64,000 bases of DNA from Rhizobacter sp. Root404 (GCF_001425865.1 NZ_LMDS01000004.1:375515-439514), one strand, 5' to 3'. Positions 17,349 through 26,787 are shown, numbered from the stretch's first letter. Notes: generated from the sequence alone by a model not told the origin. Made by a program: numbers and translations.

Positions 17349-18088
17349 CAGGCACCCAGGTAGGCAGCGCGGACCATCGGGTCGCGACGAATCTGATCGG
17401 GCGTGCCGTCGGCCAACACCGCGCCCTCGGCCAACACGACGATCCGGCGGGCGAAGCGGAAGACGAGGTCCATGTCGTGCTCAATGATCAAGACGGCGAG
17501 CTCGGCCGGCAAGGCGGCGAGCGCCGCGAGAAGGCGCGTGCCCTCGCCTTGCGGAACGCCGGCCATCGGCTCGTCCAGCAACAAAACGCGCGGGCGCAGC
17601 GCAATCGCCAGCGCCATCTCCACGAGGCGCTGTTCGCCGTAGGCGAGAAGCTCGGTGGCAAGCCCGGCATGCGCGGCGAGACCGAAATCCCCGAGCAGTG
17701 CGCGCGCCTCGGCGGCCAGCAGCGGGTAGGCGTCGATGGATCGCCAGGCGCGGCCGGTCAGTCTTTCGCGTTCGAACAGCGCAAGCTCGATCTGCCGTTG
17801 CACTGGCAGATGAGGTGCCAATGTCGTGATCTGGAACGTGCGGGCCAAGCCTGCACGCACGCGCTGCGCCTGGGTGCGATCCGTGACATCCTCGCCGTTC
17901 AGCAGCACCTGGCCCGAGCTCGGCGCCAGCACGCCGCTGACGAGGTTGACGAAGGTCGTCTTGCCAGCACCGTTCGGCCCGATCAGCGCGAGACGGTCGC
18001 CCGCGTTCAGTTGCAGCGAGACGCCGCGTGTCACGTGCAGGCCGCCGAAGCGCTTGTCGAGCGCACGGGTCTCCAGCACCGCGGTCAT
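17348..18088 (-). CDS. ABC transporter ATP-binding protein, LivG type
   Basis: A 246-residue ATPase with Walker A GPNGAGKTT, the LivG-type segment GLARTFQITTLAPHLPV and Walker B LLLDEPMAGV. The signature loop is degenerate: LLAYGEQRLVEMALA where LSYGQQR is usual, which is common for LivG proteins. It overlaps LivM by 4 bp and LivF by 1 bp. Confidence 0.9.
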   Translation of the reverse strand: MTAVLETRALDKRFGGLHVTRGVSLQLNAGDRLALIGPNGAGKTTFVNLVSGVLAPSSGQVLLNGEDVTDRTQAQRVRAGLARTFQITTLAPHLPVQRQIELALFERERLTGRAWRSIDAYPLLAAEARALLGDFGLAAHAGLATELLAYGEQRLVEMALAIALRPRVLLLDEPMAGVPQGEGTRLLAALAALPAELAVLIIEHDMDLVFRFARRIVVLAEGAVLADGTPDQIRRDPMVRAAYLGA

Positions 18089-19056
18089 GGCGCCGCTCCC
18101 ATGCGGGCGCGCAACCAGCTCCAGGCCTTTTGCGGCGGCAGCAGCACCACCACCATCAAGGCGGCGCCGACAACGAACAGCCAGTGGTACGGGTTCATCG
18201 ATGCGGCCGTGTGGTGCAGCAAGGTGAACACCAGGGCGCCGATCAGCGCGCCCGTCAGACGGCCCGCGCCGCCGAGAATCAGCATTACCAGCAGCTCGGC
18301 CGACAAGGCGAACGACAGGCTGTCCATGCCGACGATCGCGTTCGTCTGCGCCGACAACGCGCCCGCGGCGCCCGCCAAGGTACCCGCCACCGTGTACATC
18401 GCCAACAGCCGCGCGAACACCGGCGTTCCCAGGGCCGCCATGCGTGCGCGGTTCTCGTGGATGCCGCGCACCGCCAGGCCGAACGGCGAGTCGACCACGC
18501 GGCGCGCCAGATACAGGCCCACCGCGAGCACGACGATCGCATAAAGCGCCGCCGTGCGGCCTTCCAAGTCGAATGCGAAGCGGCCCAGCAGCGGCCCTAC
18601 CGTGAATCCCGACAGGCCGTCGTCGCCGCCGGTCCAGTCACGCGCCTTCTGGGCCAGGCTCAACACGATCTGCGCCACGGCCACCGTGAGCATCAGGAAT
18701 GTGAAGCCGCTGTAGCGCAGCAGGAACGCACCCGACACGAACGCGAGCAGCGCGCCCGCACCCATGCCGACTGCCAGACCCAGCAAAGGATCGGGATGCA
18801 GCCGCAGCGCGAAGATGCCCGCGGCGTAGGCCCCGACGCCGAACAACGCAGCCTGACCCAGGGTCGCGAGGCCGGCGATTCCCACCACCAGATCGAGCGA
18901 AAGCACGAGCAGCGCCGTGATAGCCAGGCGCGACAGCAGGCCCAGCTGATCCGGCAAGGCCCAGCATGCGACCAACCCGACCGCGAGCACGATCAACGGT
19001 GCCCGCCACGCAGGAACGCAGAGCGGAGCAGCTGATTCGGAGGGACGTGGCGTCAT
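18085..19056 (-). CDS. ABC transporter permease, LivM type
   Basis: A 323-residue membrane protein with about eight to ten hydrophobic segments and the LivM motif region around AVRGIHENRARMAALG. ATG 19056 overlaps the LivH stop (ATGA). A longer reading upstream in the same frame is LivH read out of frame. Typical aromatic-acid and branched-chain amino-acid transporters of this family have the same gene order. Confidence 0.9.
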   Translation of the reverse strand: MTPRPSESAAPLCVPAWRAPLIVLAVGLVACWALPDQLGLLSRLAITALLVLSLDLVVGIAGLATLGQAALFGVGAYAAGIFALRLHPDPLLGLAVGMGAGALLAFVSGAFLLRYSGFTFLMLTVAVAQIVLSLAQKARDWTGGDDGLSGFTVGPLLGRFAFDLEGRTAALYAIVVLAVGLYLARRVVDSPFGLAVRGIHENRARMAALGTPVFARLLAMYTVAGTLAGAAGALSAQTNAIVGMDSLSFALSAELLVMLILGGAGRLTGALIGALVFTLLHHTAASMNPYHWLFVVGAALMVVVLLPPQKAWSWLRARMGAAP

Positions 19057-19910
19057 CGCTTCAACAATCCGTGTGGTCGCCATGCGAGCATCAGCGCCAT
19101 GGCGACGAAAAGGAACAGGCTGCCCCACTCCGACGCCAGATACTTGCTCGCCGTCTCCACGGTGCCGAGCGACACGGCGGCCACCAGCGAGCCCATCACG
19201 CTGCCCATGCCACCAACCGCGACAACAACCAGCACCAGGACCAGATACTTCAGCGCGTAGTACGGCTCCAGCGGCATCAATTCCGCCCCGAGCACGCCGC
19301 CCAAGCCCGCCAGCGCTGCGCCCACGGCGAAGCTCGCACACTGCACGGTGCGGATCGGGATGCCGAGCGTGGACGCCGTATCCGAATGATCGACGGCCGA
19401 GCGCAACCAGATGCCGAAGCGCGTACGCGCCATGGTCCACACCGCGCCGGCAGTCACCAGCAGGCCGGCCGCGATCACCAGCAGGCGTTGCGCCGGTAGC
19501 GTGCGGAAGCCCAGGTCCACCGACTGCGTGAGCAGTGGCGGCAGCGTGATGATCTGCACCTGAGGGCCGGCCAACGCATTGGTCGCGGCGATCAGGAAAA
19601 ACGCGAGCCCGATGGTGAAGAGCACCTGCTCGAGCTCGCTGCGCTTGTAAAGGTGCCGAAGCACCAGCGCTTCGAGCAACGCGCCGAGCAGCGCCGTACC
19701 TAAAACAGCCACCGGCAGCGCGAGCCAGAAGCTCCACTGGGCTTCACGCGTCAGCAGCGCGGCGCCGTAGCCGCCGATCATCGCGAACGCGCCGTGGCTC
19801 AGGTTGACAAAGCGCATCAGCCCGAGCGTGATCGACATGCCGACGGCGATGATGAAGAGCACCATCCCGTAGGCCACACCGTCGATGCCGATGTTGAGCA
19901 GCGTCTGCAT
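19053..19910 (-). CDS. ABC transporter permease, LivH type
   Basis: A 285-residue permease with the LivH N-terminus (GVAYGMVLFIIAVGMSITLG), followed by FVNLSHGAFAMIGGY and a GGMGSVMGS loop near the C-terminus. It starts 27 bp after the binding-protein gene and is coupled to LivM by a 4-bp overlap. Confidence 0.92.
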   Translation of the reverse strand: MQTLLNIGIDGVAYGMVLFIIAVGMSITLGLMRFVNLSHGAFAMIGGYGAALLTREAQWSFWLALPVAVLGTALLGALLEALVLRHLYKRSELEQVLFTIGLAFFLIAATNALAGPQVQIITLPPLLTQSVDLGFRTLPAQRLLVIAAGLLVTAGAVWTMARTRFGIWLRSAVDHSDTASTLGIPIRTVQCASFAVGAALAGLGGVLGAELMPLEPYYALKYLVLVLVVVAVGGMGSVMGSLVAAVSLGTVETASKYLASEWGSLFLFVAMALMLAWRPHGLLKR

Positions 19911-19937
19911 GACGGCGCCTGTGACGTCCGCGGCGTC

Positions 19938-21116
19938 TTACTTGTCCAGCCCGTAATCGATCTGCGGGCCGAAGTTCTGCACTTCCTTGTTGACGAGCGC
20001 TCCGCCGACCTTCTCGACCGTGCGCAGGTAGACGTTCTGCACGATGTGGCGCGTCTTCGCGTCGATGCGCACCGGACCGCGGGGACTCTCCCACTGCAGG
20101 GACCGTGCGGCCACGAGCGCCTTCAGCCCATCGCGTTGGCCACCGGTGGCTTCAATCATCTTGTGGATCACGTACATGCCGTCCCACGCACCGACCGACG
20201 CGTAGTTCGCCACGGCGTTCGAGTCGCGCTTCTTCAGCGCCTCGATGAACTTCTTGTTGGCGGGAGATTCATGTGCGGCAGAGTAGTGGAACGCGGTCGT
20301 CAGGCCGATCGCGGTGTCACCGAATTTCTGCAGGTCGAACTCATCGGTCTCGGCGGTGCCGAGGAACCGGATGCCGGACTTCGCGAGGCCGTTCTCGTTG
20401 TAGGCCTTGACGAAGCCCAGGTTGGGCGGGCCGCCGGGCAGGAAGGTGTAGACCGCCTGTGCGCCGCTGGCCTTGATGCGTTGCACGAAGGGCGAGAAAT
20501 CGGTCGTCGAAATCGGCATGCGAATGCTCTCGACCACGGTACCGCCCTGCTTCGCAAACTCGCTCTTGAACGCGGTCTCGGCGTCGATGCCGGGACCGTA
20601 GTCGGTCACCGCGGTGACCACCTTCTTGAGGTTGCTCTTCGCCGCCCATTGCGCCATCGGCACCGTGACCTGCCACAGCGTGTAGCTGGTGCGAATGAAG
20701 AACTCCGACTTGTCGGTGATCGCCGAGGTGGCGGCATTGAAGATGACCGTGGGGGTCTGCGACTGCTGGATCAGGGGCGCGACCGCGAACGCATTCGGCG
20801 TGAAGACGAAGCCGCCGAGATAGTCGACCTTGTCCTTGACGATCAGCTCCTGCACCAGCGTCTTGGTCAGTGTGGGGTTCGGGCCGCCAGTGTCGCGGTA
20901 GATGAACTCTATGTCCTTGCCGGCGATCTTGCCGCCCTGCGACGCCACGTACGACTCGACACCGTTCTTGAAGAGCGTGCCGTAGTGCGCGAAGGGGCCG
21001 GAGAACGGTCCGACGATGCCCACCTTGATGGCCTGCGCCTGGGCGCCGAGCGCAAAGGAGGCCGAAACAACAAAGGTGGATGCGACAGCACACCAGCGGC
21101 GGGCAATACGATTCAT
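19938..21116 (-). CDS. Liv-type periplasmic substrate-binding protein
   Basis: A 392-residue type-I periplasmic binding protein. A signal peptide ends at ALGAQAQA, followed by IKVGIVGPFSGPFAHYG, the usual N-terminal strand of the family. First gene of the P450 operon. ATG 21116 was chosen because AGGAGA precedes it and the signal peptide starts there; a longer frame extends upstream without support. Binding proteins of this group often take aromatic carboxylates, which suits the CYP199-like enzyme, but the ligand is inferred. Confidence 0.9.
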   Translation of the reverse strand: MNRIARRWCAVASTFVVSASFALGAQAQAIKVGIVGPFSGPFAHYGTLFKNGVESYVASQGGKIAGKDIEFIYRDTGGPNPTLTKTLVQELIVKDKVDYLGGFVFTPNAFAVAPLIQQSQTPTVIFNAATSAITDKSEFFIRTSYTLWQVTVPMAQWAAKSNLKKVVTAVTDYGPGIDAETAFKSEFAKQGGTVVESIRMPISTTDFSPFVQRIKASGAQAVYTFLPGGPPNLGFVKAYNENGLAKSGIRFLGTAETDEFDLQKFGDTAIGLTTAFHYSAAHESPANKKFIEALKKRDSNAVANYASVGAWDGMYVIHKMIEATGGQRDGLKALVAARSLQWESPRGPVRIDAKTRHIVQNVYLRTVEKVGGALVNKEVQNFGPQIDYGLDK

Positions 21117-21166
21117 GGATGTCTCCTGTGTTGCGCTGCAAGGCATGGCTGCAACGTCAGGGGACA

Positions 21167-21213
21167 AAGATAGTGCCGGGTGGTTGGTATGTCAACTAGT
21201 TGAACTACCAACC
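21167..21213 (-). promoter_or_regulatory. P450-operon promoter inside a MarR-type palindrome
   Basis: On the minus strand a sigma-70 promoter can be read: -35 TTGACA (21195-21190), a 17-base spacer and -10 TATCTT (21172-21167). The -35 lies within a 32-bp palindrome at 21182-21213 with arms GGTTGGTAtgTCAACT and AGTTGAacTACCAACC. Only the two lower-case positions break symmetry. The start codon is 51 bp downstream of the -10. A repressor bound there would block RNA polymerase. The MarR protein encoded in the operon is the natural candidate. Confidence 0.8.
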
Positions 21214-21226
21214 GGTTCTGGCGTGA

Positions 21227-21655
21227 TCATGGCGCTCCGCGCCAGTTGCCATCCTTCGCAGTCAAGGCGAAGCGGGCTCTTCCGTCGTAGCCGTAGCGGT
21301 CCTTGCCGGAGTACCGCAACACGCCTTGCGGCACGACGGTTTTGTCCGTTTCCAACGCTTGCAGCGCCCGTCCGGTCGCGCTGGTGTCATCGCGCGCGAA
21401 GCGTTCGGCCGCCGTGAGCTTGAGGCCAGCGGAGGTCGCGAATCGGGCATCTCCTGCAGCGAGCTTTGGCCATAGGAATCCGAGTAACCCGCGAAGGCGA
21501 AGCTCTTGATGCCCGTCTTCGTCAAGTACTCGACCGTGCTCTCGGCCATCAGCGAGATGCCTTGCGGGAGACGGAACGTGAAGCCGTTCTTCCCTTCTGG
21601 CAGGTCGATCGGCGCGGCGGCCAATTGCACCGGCGCCGAGCCGTTAACTCATATC
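21227..21655 (-). pseudogene. Relic of a Liv-type binding protein
   Basis: Two protein-like pieces remain in different minus frames. The upstream piece reads GFTFRLPQGISLMAESTVEY and FAFAGYSDSYGQ, as in the middle of Liv-type binding proteins. After a frameshift at ~21450 the second piece reads GLKLTAAERFARDDTSATG and, after an internal deletion, VVPQGVLRYSGKDRYGYDG to a stop at 21227. The N-terminal third and part of the middle are gone. It lies immediately upstream of the operator of the intact transporter operon. Confidence 0.65.
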
Positions 21656-21670
21656 GGAGGAGCCCGCTTC

Positions 21671-22447
21671 CTAAATGCCGATGGTCTGACCGCCATCGAC
21701 TACCAGCGCGTGGCCCACCATGAAGCCCGCGCCTTCCGAGCAAAGCCACATAACTGCCGAGGCAATCTCTTCCGGCTTGCCCATGCGGCCGATCGGCTCC
21801 TGCGCGATCACTCTCTCCCGCCCCTCGGGCGCGCCCCCCGAGAACCGATCCATCATCGGCGTCTCGATGATGCCGGGACAGACGGCGTTCACGCGGACGT
21901 TCTTGTCCGCGTAGTCGAGCGCCGTTGCCTTGGTCATGCCGATGACGCCGTGCTTGGAGGCGCAATAGGCTGCCTGGCCCCGGACGTCGGCGACACCGGC
22001 GCCGGAGGAGGTGTTGACGATCACACCGCCGCCCACATTGAGCATCAGCGGTATCTCATACTTCATGCACAGGAACACGCCGCGAAGATTGATGCCGATG
22101 AGCCGCTCCCAATCAGCGTCGTCGATCTCGGACGTCGGGGTCAGCTCCTGCTCGACACCCGCGTTGTTGAATGCGAAATCGAGCCGGCCATAGGCTTTGA
22201 TCAATGCGTCCAGCGCGGCCTTGACGTCGCCGCTCCGGCTCACGTCGCAGCGCACCGCAAGGGCCTTGCCGCCAGCCGCCTCGATCAGCCGCTCGGTTTC
22301 GCGCGCACCGTCTTCTGATATATCGGCAATGACGACACTGGCTCCCTGTCGGGCAAACGCGAGCGCAGTTGCACGGCCGATGCCGCTCGAGCCGCCAGTA
22401 ACAAACGCGACCTTGCCGGCATACCGGCTGGGTTCATGATCAAACAT
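21671..22447 (-). CDS. Short-chain dehydrogenase/reductase
   Basis: A 258-residue classical SDR. Cofactor motif TGGSSGIG at 17-24, NNAG at 94-97, catalytic Tyr161 and Lys165 in YCASK, and Ser147/148 before them. The acidic residue after strand 2 (ADIS) favours NAD(H). ATG 22447 has GGGGAAA upstream and was preferred to an ATG 7 codons earlier. It follows the CMD-like and cupin genes on the same strand (22 bp gap). The substrate is unknown. Confidence 0.9.
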   Translation of the reverse strand: MFDHEPSRYAGKVAFVTGGSSGIGRATALAFARQGASVVIADISEDGARETERLIEAAGGKALAVRCDVSRSGDVKAALDALIKAYGRLDFAFNNAGVEQELTPTSEIDDADWERLIGINLRGVFLCMKYEIPLMLNVGGGVIVNTSSGAGVADVRGQAAYCASKHGVIGMTKATALDYADKNVRVNAVCPGIIETPMMDRFSGGAPEGRERVIAQEPIGRMGKPEEIASAVMWLCSEGAGFMVGHALVVDGGQTIGI

Positions 22448-22469
22448 ACGTTTCCCCTGTGTTCTCACC

Positions 22470-23234
22470 CTACCTCGACGGCCGGCTCGCGAGTTGGCGT
22501 GTGAGCGCGGCCTGCGCCCTGCGGCCCATTTCTTTATCGACCTTGTCGGAGAGCAGCTGTGACAACTGGCCCAGTTGTCCAGCCGTGAGCCCCACGTTCA
22601 TGCTGAAGCCCATGTGCGCCTGCAGCTGTGACTCGGCACCTTGCAGTGCCGAGAGCATGCCCAAGGTAGCCACTTCGCGGCCTTGCCAATCCAGGTTGTC
22701 CCGTTCAAAGATGGCGCCGAAAAGGTGGGCCTTGAGGTACTGGTCGATCACCGGTGCGAAGTCGTAGATCGCACCTCGGGCCGGCGCGCCGATCAGCCGC
22801 GTCTGGTTGGCGGTGCCTGCCGCCAACAGGGCATCACCGGACGGGATGGCGCGCGTCGGGGCCGGCCCGGCCACGTCCTGCACACCTCGTTGCTTGCGTG
22901 AATCGAGCACTTTCATCAGCTCGCTCAGGGCATTCAAGCTGCGCGGGAAGCCTGCGTACGCATAGAGCCGGACCAGCACTTCCTTCGCTTCGTTCACGGT
23001 CAATCCGGCGTCCAGACCCTGGTTCAGCGCGGCAGCAAGCCGGCTCATGTCCCCAGCGGCGCCCCAGGCAGCAATCGGAATGATGGCTTGCTGCCGGATC
23101 GAAAGCGTTTCCGATGGGACTTGCGCTTGCATCGCGGCGTTCGGCGGAGTGGAGGTGGCGTAGCTGCACGCGGCGGCGACAGCCAATGCGATGCCGACGG
23201 CGATGCGGCGCTCAGCGTGATGTGTATTGCGCAT
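22470..23234 (-). CDS. Exported carboxymuconolactone decarboxylase-like protein
   Basis: A 254-residue protein with two CMD-like halves: [20 protein letters not shown] with [20 protein letters not shown], and [18 protein letters not shown] with NVGLTAGQL. An N-terminal hydrophobic segment ending in AVAAAC suggests a signal peptide, possibly a lipoprotein. The canonical CxxC of AhpD is absent, so peroxidase activity is doubtful. ATG 23234 overlaps the cupin gene by 23 bp. Exported CMD-cupin pairs are common in proteobacteria beside LysR genes; their reaction is not established. Confidence 0.82.
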   Translation of the reverse strand: MRNTHHAERRIAVGIALAVAAACSYATSTPPNAAMQAQVPSETLSIRQQAIIPIAAWGAAGDMSRLAAALNQGLDAGLTVNEAKEVLVRLYAYAGFPRSLNALSELMKVLDSRKQRGVQDVAGPAPTRAIPSGDALLAAGTANQTRLIGAPARGAIYDFAPVIDQYLKAHLFGAIFERDNLDWQGREVATLGMLSALQGAESQLQAHMGFSMNVGLTAGQLGQLSQLLSDKVDKEMGRRAQAALTRQLASRPSR

Positions 23235-23691
23235 CGCTGACCTTCTCCATCCATTCCACATTCTTTCCATCAAGGGTTCCACTCACCGCGAGGTGCGTCA
23301 TGGCCACCGGCGAGGCGCCATGCCAGTGCTTCACGCCGGGTGGGCACCACACGACGTCGCCGGCGCGCAGCTCCTGAACAGGCTTGCCCCACTCCTGCGT
23401 CCGCCCGACGCCCGAAACGACCACGAGCCGCTGCCCTGCCGGGTGGGTATGCCACGCAGAGCGTGCGCCCGGCTCGAACGTGACATAGGCCCCGCTCGCC
23501 GTGATCTGTGGGTTAGCGGGCCAGAGTTGTTCGACCCTGACGCGGCCCGTAAACGTCGCCTCGGGGCCGACCACAGAGGGCGTGGTGCCTGCGCGAACGA
23601 TCTGCTGCCCGTCGACAGGTTCGGCTGCGCCGGCAACGCAGGCCTGCGCGATCACGAGACTGCCGACGAGTTGCTTTAGGCGTGTCTTCAC
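23212..23691 (-). CDS. Exported cupin-domain protein
   Basis: A 159-residue single-domain cupin with a signal peptide cleaved near AGAA. The metal motif 1 is W-H81-T-H83-PAGQ, and the second motif includes H122 and H124 in GVKHWHG. It probably binds a divalent metal in the periplasm. It overlaps the CMD-like gene and diverges from a LysR gene 95 bp away. Confidence 0.88.
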   Translation of the reverse strand: MKTRLKQLVGSLVIAQACVAGAAEPVDGQQIVRAGTTPSVVGPEATFTGRVRVEQLWPANPQITASGAYVTFEPGARSAWHTHPAGQRLVVVSGVGRTQEWGKPVQELRAGDVVWCPPGVKHWHGASPVAMTHLAVSGTLDGKNVEWMEKVSDAQYTSR

Positions 23692-23786
23692 TGGAACTCC
23701 TTGCTTTCAATGCCTGAACTTTAGGGACGATGGATTGCCCTGAGAAGACGGCAAAATCCGCAAGCACATGTGCAACTAATTCACCA

Positions 23787-24710
23787 ATGGCCAAAGAGAA
23801 CCTGAACGACCTGCAAGCCTTCGTGGTGGTGGCGCGCGAGCGCAGCTTCACCCGCGCGGCCGCGCAGATGGGCATGTCGCGCTCGGCCCTGAGCCACGCG
23901 ATGCTGGCGCTCGAAGCGCGCCTGGGGGTGCGCCTGCTCACCCGGACCACTCGCAGCGTTTCCACCACCGAAGCCGGCGCGCGCTTGCTTGAGACGGTCG
24001 CGCCGCGCCTGCAGGAGATCGAAGCCGAACTCGGCCAGCTCAGCGCGATGCGCGACAAGCCCGCCGGCACCGTGCGCATCACAGCGCATGACCACGCGAT
24101 CAGCGCCGTGCTGTGGCCTCGGTTGCTGCCCTTGCTTCGGCAGTACCCGGACATCCGGATCGAATTCAGCGTCGACTACGCCTTTACCGACATCGCGTCG
24201 CAGCGCTTTGATGCGGGCGTGCGTGTAGGCGACCGAGTCGACAAGGACATGGTGGCGGTGCGCATTGCGCCGGACATGCGCATGGCGGTGGCCGCGTCGC
24301 CCGCCTATCTGGCAGGCAGGCCGATACCGAAGCGGCCCGCCGACCTGACCGCGCACCAATGTGTGAACCTTCGGCTGCCGACCCGCGGCAACCTGTACGC
24401 ATGGGACTTCCAGAAAGGCAAGAAGGCCGTCAACGTGAAGGTTGATGGCCAGACCGTGTTCAACAGCACCACTCTCATGCTGCAGGCGGCACTCGACGGC
24501 ATGGGTTTCGCCTACGTGCCTTTCGACGTCGTGCAGCCGCATATCGATGCCGGGCGGCTCGTGCCGGTGCTGGAAGATTGGTGGCCGAAGTTTCCAGGCT
24601 ACCACCTGTACCACGCCAACAGGCGCCAGATTGCGCCGGCCCTGGCGCTGGTGATCGAGGCGCTAAGGGTGCGCAGCCTTGGGCTGCCTGCTACGGCATT
24701 GCCCCGCTGA
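23787..24710 (+). CDS. LysR-family regulator (controls the cupin-CMD-SDR genes)
   Basis: A 307-residue LysR protein. The helix-turn-helix runs FVVVARERSFTRAAAQMGMS, SALSHAMLALEARLG and LLTRTTRSVSTTEAG, followed by a type-2 periplasmic-binding-like effector domain. ATG 23787 was chosen over an upstream ATG at 23730 because LysR proteins start 5-10 residues before the first helix. It is divergent from the cupin gene, and regulation of that operon is the standard expectation. Confidence 0.9.
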   Translation: MAKENLNDLQAFVVVARERSFTRAAAQMGMSRSALSHAMLALEARLGVRLLTRTTRSVSTTEAGARLLETVAPRLQEIEAELGQLSAMRDKPAGTVRITAHDHAISAVLWPRLLPLLRQYPDIRIEFSVDYAFTDIASQRFDAGVRVGDRVDKDMVAVRIAPDMRMAVAASPAYLAGRPIPKRPADLTAHQCVNLRLPTRGNLYAWDFQKGKKAVNVKVDGQTVFNSTTLMLQAALDGMGFAYVPFDVVQPHIDAGRLVPVLEDWWPKFPGYHLYHANRRQIAPALALVIEALRVRSLGLPATALPR

Positions 24711-24771
24711 TGCGCAGGGCCTGGCAGCTCTTCGAGGGCGACGAGTGACACTGCAAGTTCGCGATCAATAG

Positions 24772-25689
24772 TCAGTCACCGGCAGGATGAGCGCCCTTGG
24801 CCGCCACTCGTCCGGCATCCTTCAGAAACGAGATCAGCAATCGCGCCGCCGGCAACAAGTACGCGCTCTCGCGGTAGGTCACCACCATGCGCCGCCGCAT
24901 CGTCGTCTCCTTCAGCGGCACCTCCCTGAGCGGCGATCGAGCGTCCGATGGATCCAGGTGGTGCCGCGAGATGAAGCTCAACAACCCCGTCTCAGCAATC
25001 AGCGCCGGCAGCGTCAGCAGCATCGTGCTCTCGACCTGGACACGCGGCCGCGGCAAGCGCTTGCGATCGAAGGTGTGGTCGAGCCAGTCCCGTGTAGGCG
25101 CGCCGGGCGGCTGCAGCACCCAGCGGTAATCCGTGAGGTCGCGCAGCATCGGCTGGCCGCCGAAGAGCGGGTGCGTCACACTGGCCGCCACCACGATGTG
25201 GTCTTCGGCGAGGCGTTGGGATGCGAAGCCGGCCTCCGCGGCGCTCTCGGTGCCGACCATCAGGTCCAGTTCGCCCTTGCGCAACATCGGCTTGAGCGTG
25301 TCGATCAGCGCGACGACCGTTCGCAGCGTCACGTCGGGCGCGGTGGTCATCAGTTGCCGCGCCGCGGGCGGCAGGATGAACTGGGCGGCGGTAGGGACGA
25401 TGCCGACGCGGATGTGCCCGGACAGCCCGCGACCGATCTCGCCGATCTCGCGCCGGGCGTCCTCCACGTCGAAGCGCACCCGCTGGGCCCACTTGAGCAG
25501 GACCCGCCCCGCCGGCGTCAGGCGGATCCCTCGGCCGGCCTTCTCGAGCAGCGGCGCGCCGCAGGCCTGTTCGAGCCTTCGCACGCTGCTAGTGAGCGCC
25601 GGTTGAGTGCGGTGGAGGCGTTCGGTCGCGCGCCCGATGTGCTCCAGCTCGGCGATGGTCTCGAAGTAACGCAGGTCACGCAGGTCCAT
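24772..25689 (-). CDS. LysR-family regulator (controls the Bug-RraA operon)
   Basis: A 305-residue LysR protein with an N-terminal helix-turn-helix (ETIAELEHIGRATERLHRTQ, ALTSSVRRLEQACG) and an effector domain. It is divergent from a Bug-type binding protein gene. The 129-bp interval includes the 10-bp palindrome at 25721-25730. It belongs to the group that regulates carboxylic- or aromatic-acid catabolism. Confidence 0.9.
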   Translation of the reverse strand: MDLRDLRYFETIAELEHIGRATERLHRTQPALTSSVRRLEQACGAPLLEKAGRGIRLTPAGRVLLKWAQRVRFDVEDARREIGEIGRGLSGHIRVGIVPTAAQFILPPAARQLMTTAPDVTLRTVVALIDTLKPMLRKGELDLMVGTESAAEAGFASQRLAEDHIVVAASVTHPLFGGQPMLRDLTDYRWVLQPPGAPTRDWLDHTFDRKRLPRPRVQVESTMLLTLPALIAETGLLSFISRHHLDPSDARSPLREVPLKETTMRRRMVVTYRESAYLLPAARLLISFLKDAGRVAAKGAHPAGD

Positions 25690-25720
25690 TGCAAAAGTCC
25701 TGTGAATGAATCAGAAGAAA

Positions 25721-25730
25721 CAATCGATTG
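25721..25730. promoter_or_regulatory. Palindrome in LysR-Bug divergent region
   Basis: The perfect palindrome CAATCGATTG lies 32 bp upstream of the LysR start and 89 bp upstream of the Bug start. It is a candidate LysR-binding half-site; the location, not a known consensus, is the argument. Confidence 0.35.
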
Positions 25731-25818
25731 GACTGTATAGATGCCGGCGCCAATACTCCAGCCAGATCAACGGGACGGCTGCAGTTCGCAGCGAGCCCAC
25801 CGACGGAGACAGCACCGC

Positions 25819-26787
25819 ATGCACCCGACTCGACGCACCCTCCTGGCGCTTGCCGCCGCCCTCATCAGCACCGGCGCGCTCGCGCAGTCCTATCCGGCCA
25901 AGGCGATCCGCGTGCTGGTCCCATTCCCGCCGGGCGGCGGCACCGACATCATTGCGCGCGAGGTCACGCAGAAGGTGTCGGCCTCCACGGGGTGGACCTT
26001 CGTCATCGACAACAAGCCGGGCGCCGGCGGCAACCTGGGCATCGATGCGGCCGCGAAGTCGCCCGCGGACGGCTACACCCTCGTCCTGGGCCAGACCAGC
26101 AACCTCGCGATCAACCCGACGCTCTACACCAAGCTGCCCTACAACCCGCAGAAGGACCTGGCACCGATCGGCCTGGTGGCCAGTGCGCCGTTGATCATCG
26201 TGGTGCCGGCTCAGTCGGCGTTCAAGACCGTGGCCGATCTGGTCGCCGCCGCCAAGGCCAAGCCCGGCGAGGTGAACTTCGCGTCGCCCGGCAACGGCAC
26301 GGTCGCGCACCTGACCGGCGAGCTGTTCCAGAAGACCGCCGGCGTCAAGTTCCAGCATGTGCCGTACAAGGGTGCGAACCAGGCGCTGACCGACGTGATC
26401 AGCGGCCAGGTGCAGATCTACGTGTCCTCGGTGCCGTCGGTGTTGCAGCAGGTTCGCACCGGCAAGCTGCGCCCGTTGGCCGTCACCTCCGCGAAGCGGG
26501 TCGACGACCTGCCGCAGACGCCGACCGTCGGCGAAAGCGGCTACAAGGGATTCGACGCCGTCACCTGGTTCGGCTTCCTGGCGCCGGCCGGGACGCCGAA
26601 GGACATCGTGACGCGACTCAACACCGAGTTCAACAAGGCGCTGCAGCAGCCTGACCTGCGCAAGCGCCTGGCGGATGAAGGCGCCACGCCGCTGGGCGGG
26701 ACGCCCGAGCAGTTCGCCGACCTGATCCGCGACGACATCGTGCGTTGGGGCAAGACAGTCAAGGAATCCGGCGTCCGTCTCGACTGA
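25819..26787 (+). CDS. Bug/TctC-type tripartite tricarboxylate transporter binding protein
   Basis: A 322-residue periplasmic protein. The signal peptide ends at ISTGALAQ. The mature N-terminus YPAKAIRVLVPFPPGGGTD is diagnostic of the Bug family. Bug proteins bind carboxylates and related acids. No TctA/TctB membrane genes lie nearby, as is usual for the many orphan Bug proteins of Burkholderiales. The linked RraA-like aldolase and dehydrogenase suggest a hydroxy- or keto-acid ligand. ATG 25819 begins the signal peptide. Confidence 0.92.
   Translation: MHPTRRTLLALAAALISTGALAQSYPAKAIRVLVPFPPGGGTDIIAREVTQKVSASTGWTFVIDNKPGAGGNLGIDAAAKSPADGYTLVLGQTSNLAINPTLYTKLPYNPQKDLAPIGLVASAPLIIVVPAQSAFKTVADLVAAAKAKPGEVNFASPGNGTVAHLTGELFQKTAGVKFQHVPYKGANQALTDVISGQVQIYVSSVPSVLQQVRTGKLRPLAVTSAKRVDDLPQTPTVGESGYKGFDAVTWFGFLAPAGTPKDIVTRLNTEFNKALQQPDLRKRLADEGATPLGGTPEQFADLIRDDIVRWGKTVKESGVRLD

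Noticed and set aside
15387..17363. 658-codon plus frame opposite the P450 and LivF genes
   Set aside because: Antisense shadow; P450 heme and ExxR motifs and the ABC signature lie on the minus strand.
21182..21213. Palindrome considered as a phage or integron attachment site
   Set aside because: It overlaps a -35 hexamer in front of an operon that encodes a MarR protein; no integrase or direct repeats are nearby.
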